In this document: positions 11,838 through 23,932 of the stretch, in pieces | Numbering within the stretch: the stretch's first letter is position 1 | Layout: each line of letters opens with the position of its first letter | Source of the DNA: Flaccisagitta enflata | Lineage: Eukaryota; Chaetognatha; Sagittoidea; Aphragmophora | Direction: 5' to 3' | Assembly: GCA_965153355.1 (NCBI GenBank) | Contig: OZ231126.1 | Coordinates: 28,272,001 to 28,336,000, forward strand | DNA length: 64,000 nt | Program-made: the position numbers and the translations under genes | The notes under the pieces: model-generated | The model's input: the letters and a program-made list of their open reading frames with translations, nothing else | Database searches by the model: none | What the model was told of the DNA's origin: nothing

Positions 11838-12300
11838 CTCATTAGCGAACATTTAATCAAAAGGATAGCGGTGCTCTATGATCAGAAATCGACACTCGCT
11901 ATCAAGAAGGAACACCGAGACCCGATGCAATCTCTCCTTTTTCCCTTATTTGCATAATGCAGTCAGTTCTCAACTAAGGATACGGAACTTTCGTTGAGAA
12001 CATTTGCTCATGAAACTTCCTAGCATAAACGAATGTTTTTGTTATAAGAGAAAAGTGGATATGCTTTAAGTGAGTTACTTAATTGTTATTAACTACTTGA
12101 AGATTAACTGACAAGCTGTGACTCTAATTGAACCCAACAGCGTCTATTGTGCTTTTTGTTAGCGAAAAGTGTTATGAACAATGAACATACAAGGATTTGA
12201 ACGCGGATTTTTTTGCCGTTATTCATCAATTTTCAAGTCGGTTGCTCTCCGTAACTTACATGGCAATCTGAGACAAAAACGCATATTGACCTACCCTACC

Positions 12301-13020
12301 GCATCAATGAACTCCTCTTTGGCGATTGCACTGCGGAGGACTGGACAGCTCTGGAGACGTATCTGCGCGGTCGCTACGGCCCCCACCAAGGCGCAACAAG
12401 CGTCAGTTATTCTCGACGGGGTCCAACGAGACGGCAAACTCCCGTCGGAAATGTTTGCTTTTGTGAAGGAGCGCGTCGGCACAATTACCGTCGACGACAT
12501 CATCAAAGAGATGGTCCTGAGGGAACTCCCGACAGACATCAGACGCACCATCCACGGTAAGGTGAAAGACCTCGGTGGCGCGGAAACCGTCAAGATAGCA
12601 GACGAATACTTTGATCGAAACGGCAAGCCACTTCACAAACCTGCCCCATCCAACGTCAACACCGTCAACGAAGTCCCAGGACTCATCGACACCGAAGACG
12701 AAGCGGATGAAGTCAATGCAGTTGGTGGCCGCCGCTTCCAAAGAAAAGGCATCCAAATCGCTTTCCAGCCCCGAAACCTCAACAGACAGCCAAACCGACC
12801 GGACAAAATCGTCCGCAAAACTCCTCTTTCACCCCTGCCTTTGCCGAAAAACGGACCCATTTGGGTAAACCGACCGTCAAACCCATCAATCTTTGCAAGT
12901 GGCACCAGCAATTTGGCAAGAAAGCCTACACCTGCGAGTCAGGCTGCGACGAGTTCCCAAAATTCAACGCGGGAAAAGCCAAGGCAGGCCGGCAGACGTG
13001 AATGCCGCGACCGGCCCAAA
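12301..13020 (+). pseudogene. Gypsy gag, 3' part, frameshifted
   Basis: Gag sequence resumes after the insertion at ELLFGDCTAEDWTALE and continues through the segment with KVKDLGGAETVKIADEYFDR. Compared with the right copy, one base is missing near 12748, which throws the C-terminal Arg/Pro-rich part and the CKWHQQFGKKAYTC zinc-finger-like region out of frame. The part is clearly homologous but cannot be translated as one protein. Confidence 0.85.
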
Positions 13021-14465
13021 AGGTTCGTTACTTCACGTAATCGATCGAAATGAAGGCCACAAATGGCTCGTCGACGGCGGAGCATTGCTATCGATCATCC
13101 CACCCACAAACTCGCAACGACGTCAAGGCCCCAACAGCCTTGGTTTGTGTGCCGCGAACGGCACAAAAATTGATTGTTTTGGCAGCTAAGAAAAAACTCT
13201 TGTCATTGGCGACAGATCCTTTGCGTTCACCTTTACAATAGCAAATGTTCGTCAACGTATATTGGGTTCCGACTTTCTCGCCGCCTTTTACCTTGCCCCA
13301 AACCACAGAGACGGAACACTAATTGATCTTGATTCGTTAGACGTCATTCCGGCTATGTTCGCGTATAACGTAAAATCAAGCCCAATCTCCTTCGTCAACA
13401 AAATCAACGACCCCTATTACCGTCTCCTCGATTCTTATCCCAAAATTATCACCCCGTCCTTTCATCCCGTCGAAATAAAGCATGGCGTAAGGCATCATAT
13501 TCCGACGACCGGACACCCAATCCAAAATCGCGCGCGAAAACTCGATTCCGAAAAACTCCGAGTCGCAAAACAAGAGATAGAAAAACTCGTCAAACTCGGA
13601 GTGTGTCAAAGAGCATCTGCCTCTCAATCGGAATGGGCGTCCCCACTTATGGTTGCTCGTAAACCATGTATCAACCCTTGCAACTGCACTCCGCCGGTCC
13701 CGTGCGGCGGATGGCGCATTTGCGGAGACTATAGACGTCTCAACGCCATCACTCAGGATGATAAATATCCTGTAAGATCTATCCACGACTTTAACGCCGA
13801 GCTTCACGGCAAAACAATTTTTTCCAAGATAGATCTCATGAAAGGGTATCACCAGATACCGGTGGCCCCAGACGACGTCAAGAAAACCGGCATCATCACG
13901 CCCTTCGGTCTTTTTGTCTTCCCCAGAACACCCTTCGGACTAAAGAATGCTGGGCAAGACTTCCAGCGGTTGATGGATGCCATCCTCGGGGACATTCCGC
14001 GCGTCTACGTATATATCAACGACATACTCGTCGCTTCCGAGTCACCAGAGCAACACCTCGAGGACCTCAAAACCGTGTTCAAAATCCTCTCCGACAACGG
14101 CCTCGTGGTACAACGCTCAAAATGCGTCCTCGGCAAGTCCGAGCTGGAATTTCTCGGGTACCACGTCGACGTGAACGGTATCGCGCCACTCCCGACCCGA
14201 GTCGAAGCCATCCGCGCAGTACCAGCCCCAACCTCAATCAAAGAACTGCAAAGGTTCTTGGGGATGGTTAATTACTACCGTCGTTTCCTCCGCAAAGCCG
14301 CGCACCACCTTCACCCTATGTTCAATGCCCTCAAAGGCCCGACAAAGAAAAAGGGTGAACCACGACCGAAACCAAGAATTCTCACATGGAACGATGAACT
14401 ACAACAATCCTTCGATGCTATCAAGGAGGCCTTGGCAACGGCAACCCTCCTTCATCACCCGCGTC
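13010..14465 (+). pseudogene. Gypsy pol fragment (protease, reverse transcriptase), left copy
   Basis: The protease region shows WLVDGGALLSIIPP at about 13065-13110, where retropepsins normally have DTG or DSG. A TAA at about 13186 (TCA in the other copy) interrupts it. The RT frame resumes near 13262 and includes WRICGDYRRLNAIT, FSKIDLMKGYHQIPV, TPFGLKNAGQDFQRLMD and YINDILVASES. The last replaces the canonical YIDD. The element is truncated at 14465, just as RNase H begins. The frame to 14503 runs into inverted sequence. It is inactive. Confidence 0.9.
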
Positions 14466-15480
14466 ACAACGACGGCCGTAAGGAGGTAACGGAAGCTGTT
14501 TGATGTGGGAAGAGACAAGATGTCCACGTTCCAGTGTTGAAAACGTTTTGTTGGCATAATGTAATGACTGATTGGGGCGACGGTGTGCCTTGTAACCTTT
14601 GCTCGCTGGCATGATTGACACTCGCGGGCCCATCTTGAGACGTCTTGGCGTATGGAGGGCCAGACAAACTTTGCGCAGATTGCTTGGCGGGTTCTTTCAA
14701 CCCCGGGGTGGCCCAATCCGTGGATTGCGTCAAAGATGCGGCGTCTCCACGAATACGGGACAAACGGACGAGCGGGTCCGTTTGAGACGTCGACGATTAT
14801 TTCCGTTTCTCCCAGGTTGACTTTTTTGAAGTTCAGGTTGGTCCTGGCGTCCGACGACATTCATACGTATTCCGGGTCGAGAGCTTGCTCTTGAGCCATG
14901 TCATGGAGACTGACGTTGATGTTGCTAATCGCGTTCACAACGGCGGCGAGGTCGTCGGTTTTGTGAGGTTGGATCGCGTCGTGAGGAGAAACGTCTGGAT
15001 CGTTTAGGATACCCGCGTCAATCATTGCGATGATGAAGACGTGTTTCTTGTCCATGAAGCTTTGACCCTGGATTGACGAGACGACTCGTTTGTCGCACCC
15101 AGGAGGACGAGATAGTGCGTCTGCGACAACATTCAATTTTCCCTCGATGTATTGGATGTTCGTCGAATATTCGGATACGCAGGTTAGTTGGTACGTTTGC
15201 CTGGATGTTAGCGGATTGGATTTTTTCCGCATTGACGGAACGAGAGCCTGTTGGTCGGTAAATATGGTGAAGGCGTGTCCTTCGACCATTGGACGGAAAT
15301 GACGTACGGAACGGAACATAGCCAACAATTCCCTGTCAAAGGCTGGCCAATCAATTTGATTATCTTCGAGCTTCGCGCTGTAGAAAGATAATGGCTCCCA
15401 ACCGTTGGGACCGAGTTGCTCGAGAACTCCTCCGATCACGTATTTGGAAGCGTCTGTGGTCAAAGCAAGCGGAGCGTTTG
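14466..15480 (-). other. Unique spacer between the inverted arms
   Basis: These 1015 bp hold RNase H and early integrase of the right Gypsy copy and have no partner in the left arm. They form the loop of the inverted duplication. Confidence 0.85.
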
Positions 15481-16948
15481 GACGCGGGTGATGAAGGAGG
15501 GTTGCCGTTGCCAAGGCCTCCTTGATAGCGTCGAAGGATTGTTGTAGTTCATCGTTCCATGTGAGAATTCTTGGTTTTGGTCGTGGTTCACCCTTTTTCT
15601 TTGTCGGGCCTTTGAGGGCATTGAACATAGGGTGAAGGTGGTGCGCGGCTTTGCGGAGGAAACGACGGTAGTAATTAACCATCCCCAAGAACCTTTGCAG
15701 TTCTTTGATTGAGGTTGGGGCTGGTACTGCACGGATGGCTTCGACTCGGGTTGGGAGTGGCGCGATACCGTTCACGTCGACGTGGTATCCGAGAAATTCA
15801 AGCTCGGACTTGCCGAGGACACATTTTGAGCGTTATACCACGAGGCCGTTGTCGGAGAGGATTTTGAACACGGTTTTGAGGTCCTCGAGGTGTTGCTCTG
15901 GTGACTCGGAAGCGACGAGTATGTCGTTGATATATACGTAGACGCACGGAATGTCCCCGAGGATGGCATCCATCAACCGCTGGAAGTCTTGCCCAGCATT
16001 CTTTAGTCCAAATGGTGTTCTGGGGAAGACAAAAAGACCGAAGGGCGTGATGATGCCGGTTTTCTTGACGTCATCTGGGGCCACCGGTATCTGGTGATAC
16101 CCTTTCATGAGATCTATCTTGGAAAAAATTGTTTTGCCGTGAAGCTCGGCATTAAAGTCGTGGATAGATCTTACAGGATATTTATCATCCTGAGTGATGG
16201 CGTTGAGAAGTCTATAGTCTCCGCAAACGCGCCATCCGCCGCACGGGACCGTCGGAGTGCAGTTGCAAGGGTTGACACATGGTTTACGAGCAACCATAAG
16301 TGGGGACGCCCATTCCGATTGAGAGGCAGATGCTCTTTGACACACTCCGAGTTTGACGAGTTTTTCTATCTCTTGTTTTGCGACTTGGAGTTTTTCGGAA
16401 TCGAGTTTCCGCGCGCGATTTTGGATTGGGTGTCCGGTCGTCGGAATATGATGCCTTACGCCATGCTTTACTTCGACGGGATGAAAGGACGGGGTGGTAA
16501 TTTCGGGATAAGAATCGAGGAGACGGTAATAGGGGTCGTTGATTTCGTTGACGAAGGAGATTGGGTTTGATTTTACATTATACGCGAACATAGCCGGAAT
16601 GACGTCTAACGAATCAAGATCAATTAGTGTTCCGTCTCTGTGGTTTGGGGCAAGGTAAAAGGCGGCAAGAAAGTCAGAACCCAATATACGTTGACGAACA
16701 TTTGCTATTGTAAAGGTGAATGTAAAGGATCTGTCGCCGATGACAAGAGTTTTTTCTGAGCTGCCAAAACAATCAATTTTTGTGCCGTTCGCGGCACACA
16801 AACCAAGGCTGTTGGGGCCTTGACGTCGTTGCGAGTTTGTGGGCGGGATGATCGATAGCAATGCTCCGCCGTCGACGAGCCATTTGTGGCCTTCATTTCG
16901 ATCGATTACGTGAAGTAACGAACCTTTTGGGCCGGTCGCGGCATTCAC
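14466..16948 (-). pseudogene. Gypsy pol (protease, RT, RNase H, integrase start), right copy
   Basis: Reading right to left, this has protease (WLVDGGALLSIIPP), RT with YINDILVASES, then RNase H (LTTDASKYVIGGVLEQ and IDWPAFDRELLAMF). The integrase start shows an HHCC zinc site (IHGLGHPGVERTR followed by CQSCQRAK) and HWNVDILSLPTSNSFRYLL. An in-frame TAA near 15837 replaces a CAA Gln codon of the left copy. Another stop separates RNase H from integrase near 14861. Integrase is cut at about 14466, where the inverted left copy begins, so the catalytic core and 3' LTR are missing. The pol frame is -1 relative to gag, overlapping near 16945-16948. Confidence 0.9.
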
Positions 16949-19798
16949 GTCTGCCGGCCGGCCTTGGCTTTTCCCGCGTTGAATTTAGCGAACTCGTCGC
17001 AGCCTGACTCGCAGGTGTAGGCTTTCTTGCCAAATTGCTGGTGCCACTTGCAAAGATTGATGGGTTTGACGGTCGGTTTACCCGAATGGGTCCGTTTTTC
17101 GGCAAAGGCAGGGGTGAAAGAGGAGTTTTGCGGACAATTTTGTCCGGTCCGTTTGGCTGTCTGTTGAGGTTTTCGGGCTGGAAAGCGATTTGGACGTCCT
17201 TTTCTTTGGAAGCGGCGGCCACCAACTGCATTGACTTCATCCGCTTCGTCTTCGGTGTCGATGAGTCCTGGGACTTCGTTGACGGCGTTGACGTTGGATG
17301 GGGCAGGTTTGTGAAGTGGCTTGCCGTTTCGATCGAAGTATTCGTCTGCTATCTTGACGGTTTCCGCGCCACCGAGGTCTTTCACCTTACCGTGGATGGT
17401 GCGTCTGATGTCTGTCGGGAGTTCCCTCAGGACCATCTCTTTGATGATGTCGTCGACGGTAATTGTGCCGACGTGCTCCTTCACGAAAGCAAACATTTCC
17501 AACGGGAGTTTGCCGTCTTGTTGGACCACGTCGAGAATAACTGACGCTTGTTGCGCCTTGGTGCGGCCGTAGCGACCGCGCAGATACGTCTCCAGAGCTG
17601 TCCAGTCCTCCGCAGTGCAATCGCCGAAGAGGAGTTCATTGATGCGGGGATCGGTGTCGCACGCGAACTTGGGTTCGATGAAGGCGAATTTATCTTTGGG
17701 GTCCGTAACTCCCAAACGCCTGTACGCGTTGTCGACGCGTTTGAGCCAGATATCGATGTTTTTAGAATCGAATGCGGGGAGTTCCGGCTTGCGACTCGAC
17801 ACCCTGACGCCCTGGAGGGCTTCTGTGAGAGCTGCGACGGTTGGATCGGGAGTACCCATGGCTGCTGTTGGAGCTGGGAATTGAAAGATTCCTTCCTCGC
17901 AAATTTCCTCGCAGTGGTTCGGAGATAGGAGGCGTTCGTCGCGAGTTGGGGAACGACGCCTGCGGAATGATGTGAGTGGCGGGGCGAGGAGGTTCGGATT
18001 GGAATCCGATTGGAAACGGGTTGCTCTACGGCTGTCGGAGGCTTGGTTGTTGCCGTCGTAGCTCATCGAGGCGGGAAGGCATGAAAGGAAAAGTGATTGA
18101 TAGCGGTTAAGATAAAATCAAAAGTTAATTAAGACTATTGATCGGCTATCGTGGCTCGGCTCACCTTATGGGAAAGGTGCAGGTGCCTGCACCGAGCGCC
18201 TCCCTATGATGCCCCGTTCCTGTCTTAGGCAGGGACGACGAACGGCGACTCTAACACCACTGGAGTTCGGATGTTTGAACTTTGAGCGGCCCCCAGGGGG
18301 TTAGGGGACCGGTGTTCTTGAGCGAGAATGACGGCGCGAGTAGCCCGATTCGTTCGGCCACTACCTTTTGTCTTTGTTCTTGGTAGAATTCGAGGTGATC
18401 TTACTAAAGCCTCATTTGCATATTACGGAGAAAATGAGCGTGTGAGGAGGCTGCCGGAAAGAGAAGAGTTGGCTTCAAGGGACTTAAGGGGACCCAAAAT
18501 TTCGATCGGATTTCGAATCGGAGCAACGGTTTAGGAGATATCGAGCGTTGAAGTTTCAGGCAGCAGCTCATTTGCATATAGCGGCAAGGGCTTTAGCAAA
18601 ATGATCTTGTAGGATGACCAATGGAACCGCAAGGTGCGATATAGTGGAGGCGGAACCAATCAGATTTGAGTTAGCTTGAGCGGTTTGGAAGATATTTGAC
18701 AAAACGTATTATTCTTCCCTTAATCTTCGCATTTTGGGCCGTAACTTTTGAACGGTGCGTCGGGATTGGTTAAAAGTTCACCGCACTTGATGTCATTGAA
18801 GGTTGCGATTATAATGATGGGCGGCTTTTGACGTTGGACCAAAGCGTTGAGGAGTTTTCACCGTTTCGCTGATCTTCGCCGTGATTGGATGAAATTCTTT
18901 GTGGATGGTAGGAACGTCGACCCCTTTGTCTCGCGACTCCGGGGACCATCCAACAAGTTGAAATTTGATGAGTTATGCGGAGTTGGACAACCCTCCTGGG
19001 TTGTTTGATCATCGATGTGCCCAAATCAAGAACAGAAAAGCAATGGGCTTTATTTTTTTGAAGATACGGCGGGAAGAAAGTTGATGCGGTTTGGCCCGGA
19101 CATATGCCAGTGCCTATGGTGATAATACTCAATGAGATGCAGCTCAGATATCGGGTGCAATGTGTGTGGGTTAAAGTCAGTTGAGTCAGTAAATACCCAA
19201 TGGAAATCAAAGTTAGGGTGCCTGGTCAGACTCCAGGACTTGTGCATAACCTTGGGGGTCCTTTGGTCTTGACAGACAGACAAGACCGCAGGCACAGCTT
19301 ATGGATATATAATGTGTGAACCACCACACAGACTGACCTTGATACTGGTCCGACAGTATGGTACCAAAGGAGAGCTAAAAAATATGGAATCTTATGCCAG
19401 GGAACCCTTAAGAGGGTATGGCTGCCAACCACTCCACTTGGTCCAAATGTTCTGGAAACCAGTAAGTTGTGACCCCCAGCTGTCACAATGCCCGATTTCT
19501 GTCCAAGTGAATCCTTTATGGGGAGCCCTCTGAAGCATGCTTCAGAGGCATTGACCAAGGGAATGACCCCTTTGCTACTAGTCAGACTTCCATAAAGATT
19601 CCAGCATGGACATGGCATAGGCTGCCTCGGGGTGAGATACTACCGGCTTATCACAATATACTATGGTTTGGCCCGCGCCGCCCCACACCGGGTTCCACTC
19701 CAAGGGTATGGTAGATGCTACCATAAGAGGCCTGGTGGGTGGTACTGCCTGACCAGCCGCAACCAGGTTGGGTTTATAGTCCTTTAGAAGGGCTCACC
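15481..19798 (-). repeat. Right arm of the inverted duplication
   Basis: This is the inverted counterpart of 6396-14465 without the 3.7-kb insertion, 4318 bp long. It covers RT, protease, gag and 1.7 kb of 5' flank (18067-19798). The arms differ by many substitutions and small indels, so they have diverged since duplication. Confidence 0.9.
16945..18066 (-). pseudogene. Gypsy gag, uninterrupted copy
   Basis: A 373-residue Gag frame starts MSYDGNNQASDSRR. In order it shows a disordered Arg/Ser-rich N-terminus, a capsid-like region from about residue 90 to 240 (LPAFDSKNIDIWLKR, ELLFGDCTAEDW, GTITVDDIIKEMVLRELP), an acidic stretch, a basic stretch and a Cys/His motif CKWHQQFGKKAYTCESGC. That motif resembles those in Gag of animal Gypsy elements related to Mag. 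The gag frame itself is open, but the element around it is truncated, has stops in pol and altered catalytic motifs, so I classify the copy as non-functional. Confidence 0.82.
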
Positions 19799-19885
19799 AA
19801 TGTAGATAATCAGGAGATTAACTAACAGAGACATGAATGTTCCACAGATAATGCTGTAGGATTCTAATACAAAATTCTAATACAA

Positions 19886-19913
19886 AATGTTTCTTTCCTT
19901 CTTTGTTTCTTTG

Positions 19914-19987
<74 letters not shown>

Positions 19988-20214
19988 TAGTTCGTTGTTT
20001 CTTTGTTTGTTTCTTTGTTGCTCATTTTCTTTATTTCTTTGTTTATTTGTTTGTTTGTTTGTTTCTTTCTGTATTTGTTTGTTTATTTGTTTGTTTGTTT
20101 GTTGGTTTGTTTGTTTGTTTGTTTGTTTGTTTGTTTGTTTCTCTCTTTCTTCATTTCTTTCCTTCCTTCTTTCTTTCTTTCTTTCCCTCAGAGGAATTCG
20201 ATTCATCCACTCTC

Positions 20215-20293
<79 letters not shown>

Positions 20294-20475
20294 TCGTTGT
20301 TTGTTTGTTTGTTTGTTTGTTTGTTTGTTTGTTTGTTTGTTTCTTATTATCTTTATATCTTTGTTTATTTGTTTGTTTGTTTGTTTGTTTGTTTGTTTGT
20401 TTCTTTCTGTATTTCTTTGTTTGTTTGTTTGTTTGTTTGTTTGTTTGTTTGTTTCTTTGTTTCTTTGTCATTTAC
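19886..20475 (+). repeat. TTTC and TTTG tetranucleotide arrays
   Basis: Alternating blocks of (CTTT)n and (GTTT)n, split at about 20184-20218 by the same ccctcaga-GAATTCGAT motif found at 6342-6376. Open frames here are repeat artefacts. Confidence 0.95.
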
Positions 20476-21119
20476 TTTCTTCCTCCCTTTCCTTTACAGA
20501 GTAAAACTCCATTCCTCTCCGCTTCCCTTCTGTTCTGATGATTTATCCACTAAACACTTCCTGTCTTCCCACCTTCCTTTCTCCCCTTTTTTCTGCCCCA
20601 CCATTTCTCCGTCTTTGTGTTTGTTGACACTGTTAGATTGTCGGCGGTGCCGGTGGTGACGGTGGTGACCTCAGTAGCGGCAGTGACGGTGGTGACGGTG
20701 GTGACGTTCTATCGACTTGGTAAGAGACCTTTCCAGATCCCATTTCCTGAATGCTTGTCGGGATACAACCGAGTCAACGAACCTTTTATATATTTCTGGC
20801 CTTTAAAACCCATCTCTTTATTTCGTATAGATAAGTAGGTTTTGTTCTTACGCAGTATGACGTGTACGCGATTCTATAACTACTGTAAAACTGTGATGTT
20901 ATTTTTTTGCCCCTGCCCAAAGACTAAAATAGTTACTGCATCCAGCCTGCGATCATAGGGACCATTATACCAGTAATGGCGACTGTCGCCGTGAGGAGAA
21001 AAGTCATAAGCATTGGTCACTTTTCACCAAGTTTTTGTTTTCAGTCACTGAAATTTTTTTTATTTGTGAGATCAAATTAAGAGCAATTGTATGTATTGAT
21101 TGCACTGAAAACCAGAGAA

Positions 21120-21540
21120 AAATAGGACTGAGCCAATTGAGCTAGATGAGCTAAAATACTCAATCACTCAACAAGACAACCAGCTATGCTCACTGACATG
21201 TTTTCTTGTATTTGCATGCTTACATCAAAACACTTGAATATCCCATTTAAAATCAGAAAAAAACTGAGCTAAATGAGCTAAAATACTCAAAAACACCCTC
21301 ACAGATGAGCAGCTAAGCTCACTGACATGCTTTCTTGTATTTACATGCTCAATCATGTATCAAAACATTCATTCATTTATCCTGTTAAGAATCAGAAAAA
21401 AAGATAGAGCTAAATGAGCTAATTAAGCTAGAATACTGAAAAACACCCTCTCAGATGAGCAGCTGTGCTTATTAACATGTTTTCTTGTAGTTGCGTGCTC
21501 AAACAAACATCAATGCACTTCTTTATTGGTTCTACACAAA
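21120..21540 (+). repeat. Three degenerate units of about 120-140 bp
   Basis: The motif set gagctaaatgagctaaaatac, gatgagcagct and cattcattgacatg-like phrases followed by tttcttgta recurs three times in direct orientation. I see no coding or transposon features. Confidence 0.6.
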
Positions 21541-21861
21541 ATCATGAGAAATAAAAAAGAATTCAATATGAATTTTCCATAAAACAAAATCTTTTAAAAA
21601 TCACAACTCCAAAAATATTTGTCCTAGAACATTCTGTTTGGTGCCAAATGAAAGAGAACTATCAAATTTAGTTACCCCATCTATTTCATCGGAGGACTAA
21701 ATCAGCCCTATGAGATTCCCAAATTTTGCATAAGACGGCGAATTTTTGAAGGAAAATTAAGTGTTTCACCATACTTTTTGCATCATTGTCATGACAATAA
21801 TGAAGCTGGAATGCTTTTAGCAGACATTTTGTCTCTAAAGACACTTGGTGTATACCTTTTT

Positions 21862-22313
21862 GGGCAGCGGCCCCAAAGGGCCGATGTCCTGTAGAACACA
21901 GGGGGGAATTTCCATACGTCCGTCCGTCCGTCCTTCCGTCCGTCCCCCCCCCCCCGTTGGCCATCAAGGCCTCAAATTTACCCTCCCAGCCCTAAATTTA
22001 GCCCTCCAGGCCTCAAATCAGCCTTCCAGGCTTCAAATCAGCCCCCCCCTCCGCCTCAAATCTGACCTACAGACCTCAGATCTGCCCTCCAGACCTTCAA
22101 TTAGGCCTCCAAGCATCAAACCTGCCCACTGTGGCTCAAATTTGCCCTCCAAACCTCAAATCCACTCTCCAAGCCTAAATTCTGCCCTCCAGCCTTCAAA
22201 TATAACTTCTTTGGCCTGAATCAGTCATCTATTGCCTGAAATATGCCCCCTCAGGACGTATGGAAATTTCCCCCTGTGTTCTACAGGACATCGGCCCTTT
22301 GGGGCCGCTGCCC
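21862..22313. mobile_element. Foldback element with minisatellite core
   Basis: Inverted arms of about 55-60 bp (gggcagcggccccaaagggc ... at 21862; reverse complement ending 22313) enclose CCGT steps, a C-run and about 14 units of about 18 bp (GCCTCAAATCTGCCCTCCA-like). Related copies with the same terminus and similar units are at 2822-3165, 44084-44515 and 47964-48535. Confidence 0.8.
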
Positions 22314-23626
22314 TGCTCTCACTCCACTTCTTCACTGGATCACTCCCAGCAGGGCATCGGGTACCGCTGACCATGTGCGATCCTTGGATGACTAGTTATC
22401 ATATTCTGACCTAAAAAGTAATTTGAACTATGCGATTCACATGGAAACACGCAGGAAAATGATGGTTTTTTGCAAATTTCTGCTTACACTTTTTTTCATT
22501 TTCTGTGGTCTAAATTCTAAGAAAGCCATACACAGGGAAATTTTGCATTTTGAAAAACATAGTTCTCTCTGTAATCGATTTGGGAAGAGAACTATGTTCT
22601 TTGTTTATTCATTTTTTCATTTTCTGTGCAAATTTAGAATTTAGACCAGCCCCCTATCAGTGACCAAAAATGAAAAAAGTAGAAATTTTCAATAAATTTT
22701 TTTTAGTAACATTGGCTAAAATTGATCTTTCTTTCTAAATAAATGCAAATTTTTCTTTTAAATAATATGTCTTAGCTATCTGAATCATTTTTATTCATTT
22801 TTTTTTTTCATTTCCATTCATTCAAAATTTTCATTTTAACCGTCTTTGAAACACAAATGTTGCCTTCGGGGGGACGCTGTCATAAGAAAATGAAAACCAG
22901 GTTTCTCTGGAATATGTCAAAAAGTCGAAGACTGACTGACTTCATCTAAATCATTGAAATACTAAAAAATAAGATTACATCACAAATATTAAATCACATA
23001 TACAAAAAAATACATATGAATTGAATCTGCTTATATGAATTTGCTTATATGCGTTTGCGCAAGAATCGAATTGAATTCGCCTAGGCGGTATTCTTCAAAA
23101 AATTCGGGGAGACGAATTTGTTTGTATACATAAACGTTAAACATTTGTTTTCTTAGCTCTTTACATAAGTATTATCGGTTTTCTATCGTTTCTCTTATTT
23201 TTTCCTTCTAGAATATATCAACACAAGCAAACACCCGCGTAAACGTATTCAACTTCTAGTTTGTCGCAAGAATACGAAGTTTGATGTAACGCACACCCAC
23301 ACGTACGCGCGCAAACGCACGCAACCCAGAAAAATGAGTCTCAAAAGAGCGCATGAGATGGAATTCCTTAGCTTGATGAGATACGCCAGATCCGGATTTG
23401 GATCTCATTACTTAAGTTAAATGCAGAGCTTGGTTAAATATTCGCGCGGCTTTATTGATTATAAGACTGGAGGAATAATGCTCGTCACGTAATTGTCAGA
23501 AACAACATTTACTATGTGAAGGTATCAAATCAATATCAATAAATATCAATGATGCTGATAGTCATAAATCATCATCATCAATGATACGTTTACTGTGCGG
23601 TGCAGCCTGTATATTTGCGTGTACCC

Positions 23627-23729
<103 letters not shown>

Positions 23730-23932
23730 ATCTCAGATGGTAAAGACCTCTATAGATAAAAAGAACCGATGTTGCAAGAGAACCGATGTCGGAACGCGTA
23801 GGATTCAATGAATCCAAATCCCCAACTTTCTCACGGCCCTCCACGATATCGTCAATTTCAAAACGAAGAGTTTGATTTACAACGGCCGCGGATGTTGCTG
23901 TGATGTGACTAAATACGTTAAATACGTTAAAA

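Larger units (their letters stand above)
8557..12300. mobile_element. 3.7-kb TIR insertion in Gypsy gag (non-autonomous)
   Basis: The insertion is proved by comparison with the intact gag at 16945-18066. The target is duplicated as acatcaat (8549-8556) and gcatcaat (12301-12308), an imperfect 8-bp pair. The ends are imperfect inverted repeats: agggaaggtcatattgcgt on the left, and on the right the reverse complement of agggtaggtcaatatgcgt ending at 12297, with three extra bases before the target copy. No transposase is present. The inside holds two hairpin-family repeats, a long pyrimidine array and a hAT-like MITE. An 8-bp duplication suggests a hAT- or P-like mechanism, but the superfamily is not certain. 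Confidence 0.75.
6396..14465 (+). repeat. Left arm of a 4.3-kb inverted duplication (Gypsy plus 5' flank)
   Basis: From ggtgagccc at 6396 to cgcgtc at 14465 this arm is the inverted copy of 15481-19798. Removing the insertion and its duplicated target (8557-12308) leaves 4318 bp, the same length as the right arm. The first 1.7 kb (6396-8127) precedes gag and probably contains the LTR and leader. I could not place LTR ends or a primer-binding site. Frames in it, such as one starting near 6576, lack protein-like features. Confidence 0.9.

Noticed and set aside
12181-13053. 290-codon plus-strand frame read as one protein
   Set aside because: It fuses 115 bp of transposon end with frameshifted gag; the right-arm gag shows the true frame.
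6396-19798. Palindrome as a hairpin-read or assembly artefact
   Set aside because: The arms differ by substitutions, distinct stop codons and a 3.7-kb insertion, which a fold-back sequencing artefact would not create; a misjoin at the loop still needs long-read testing.
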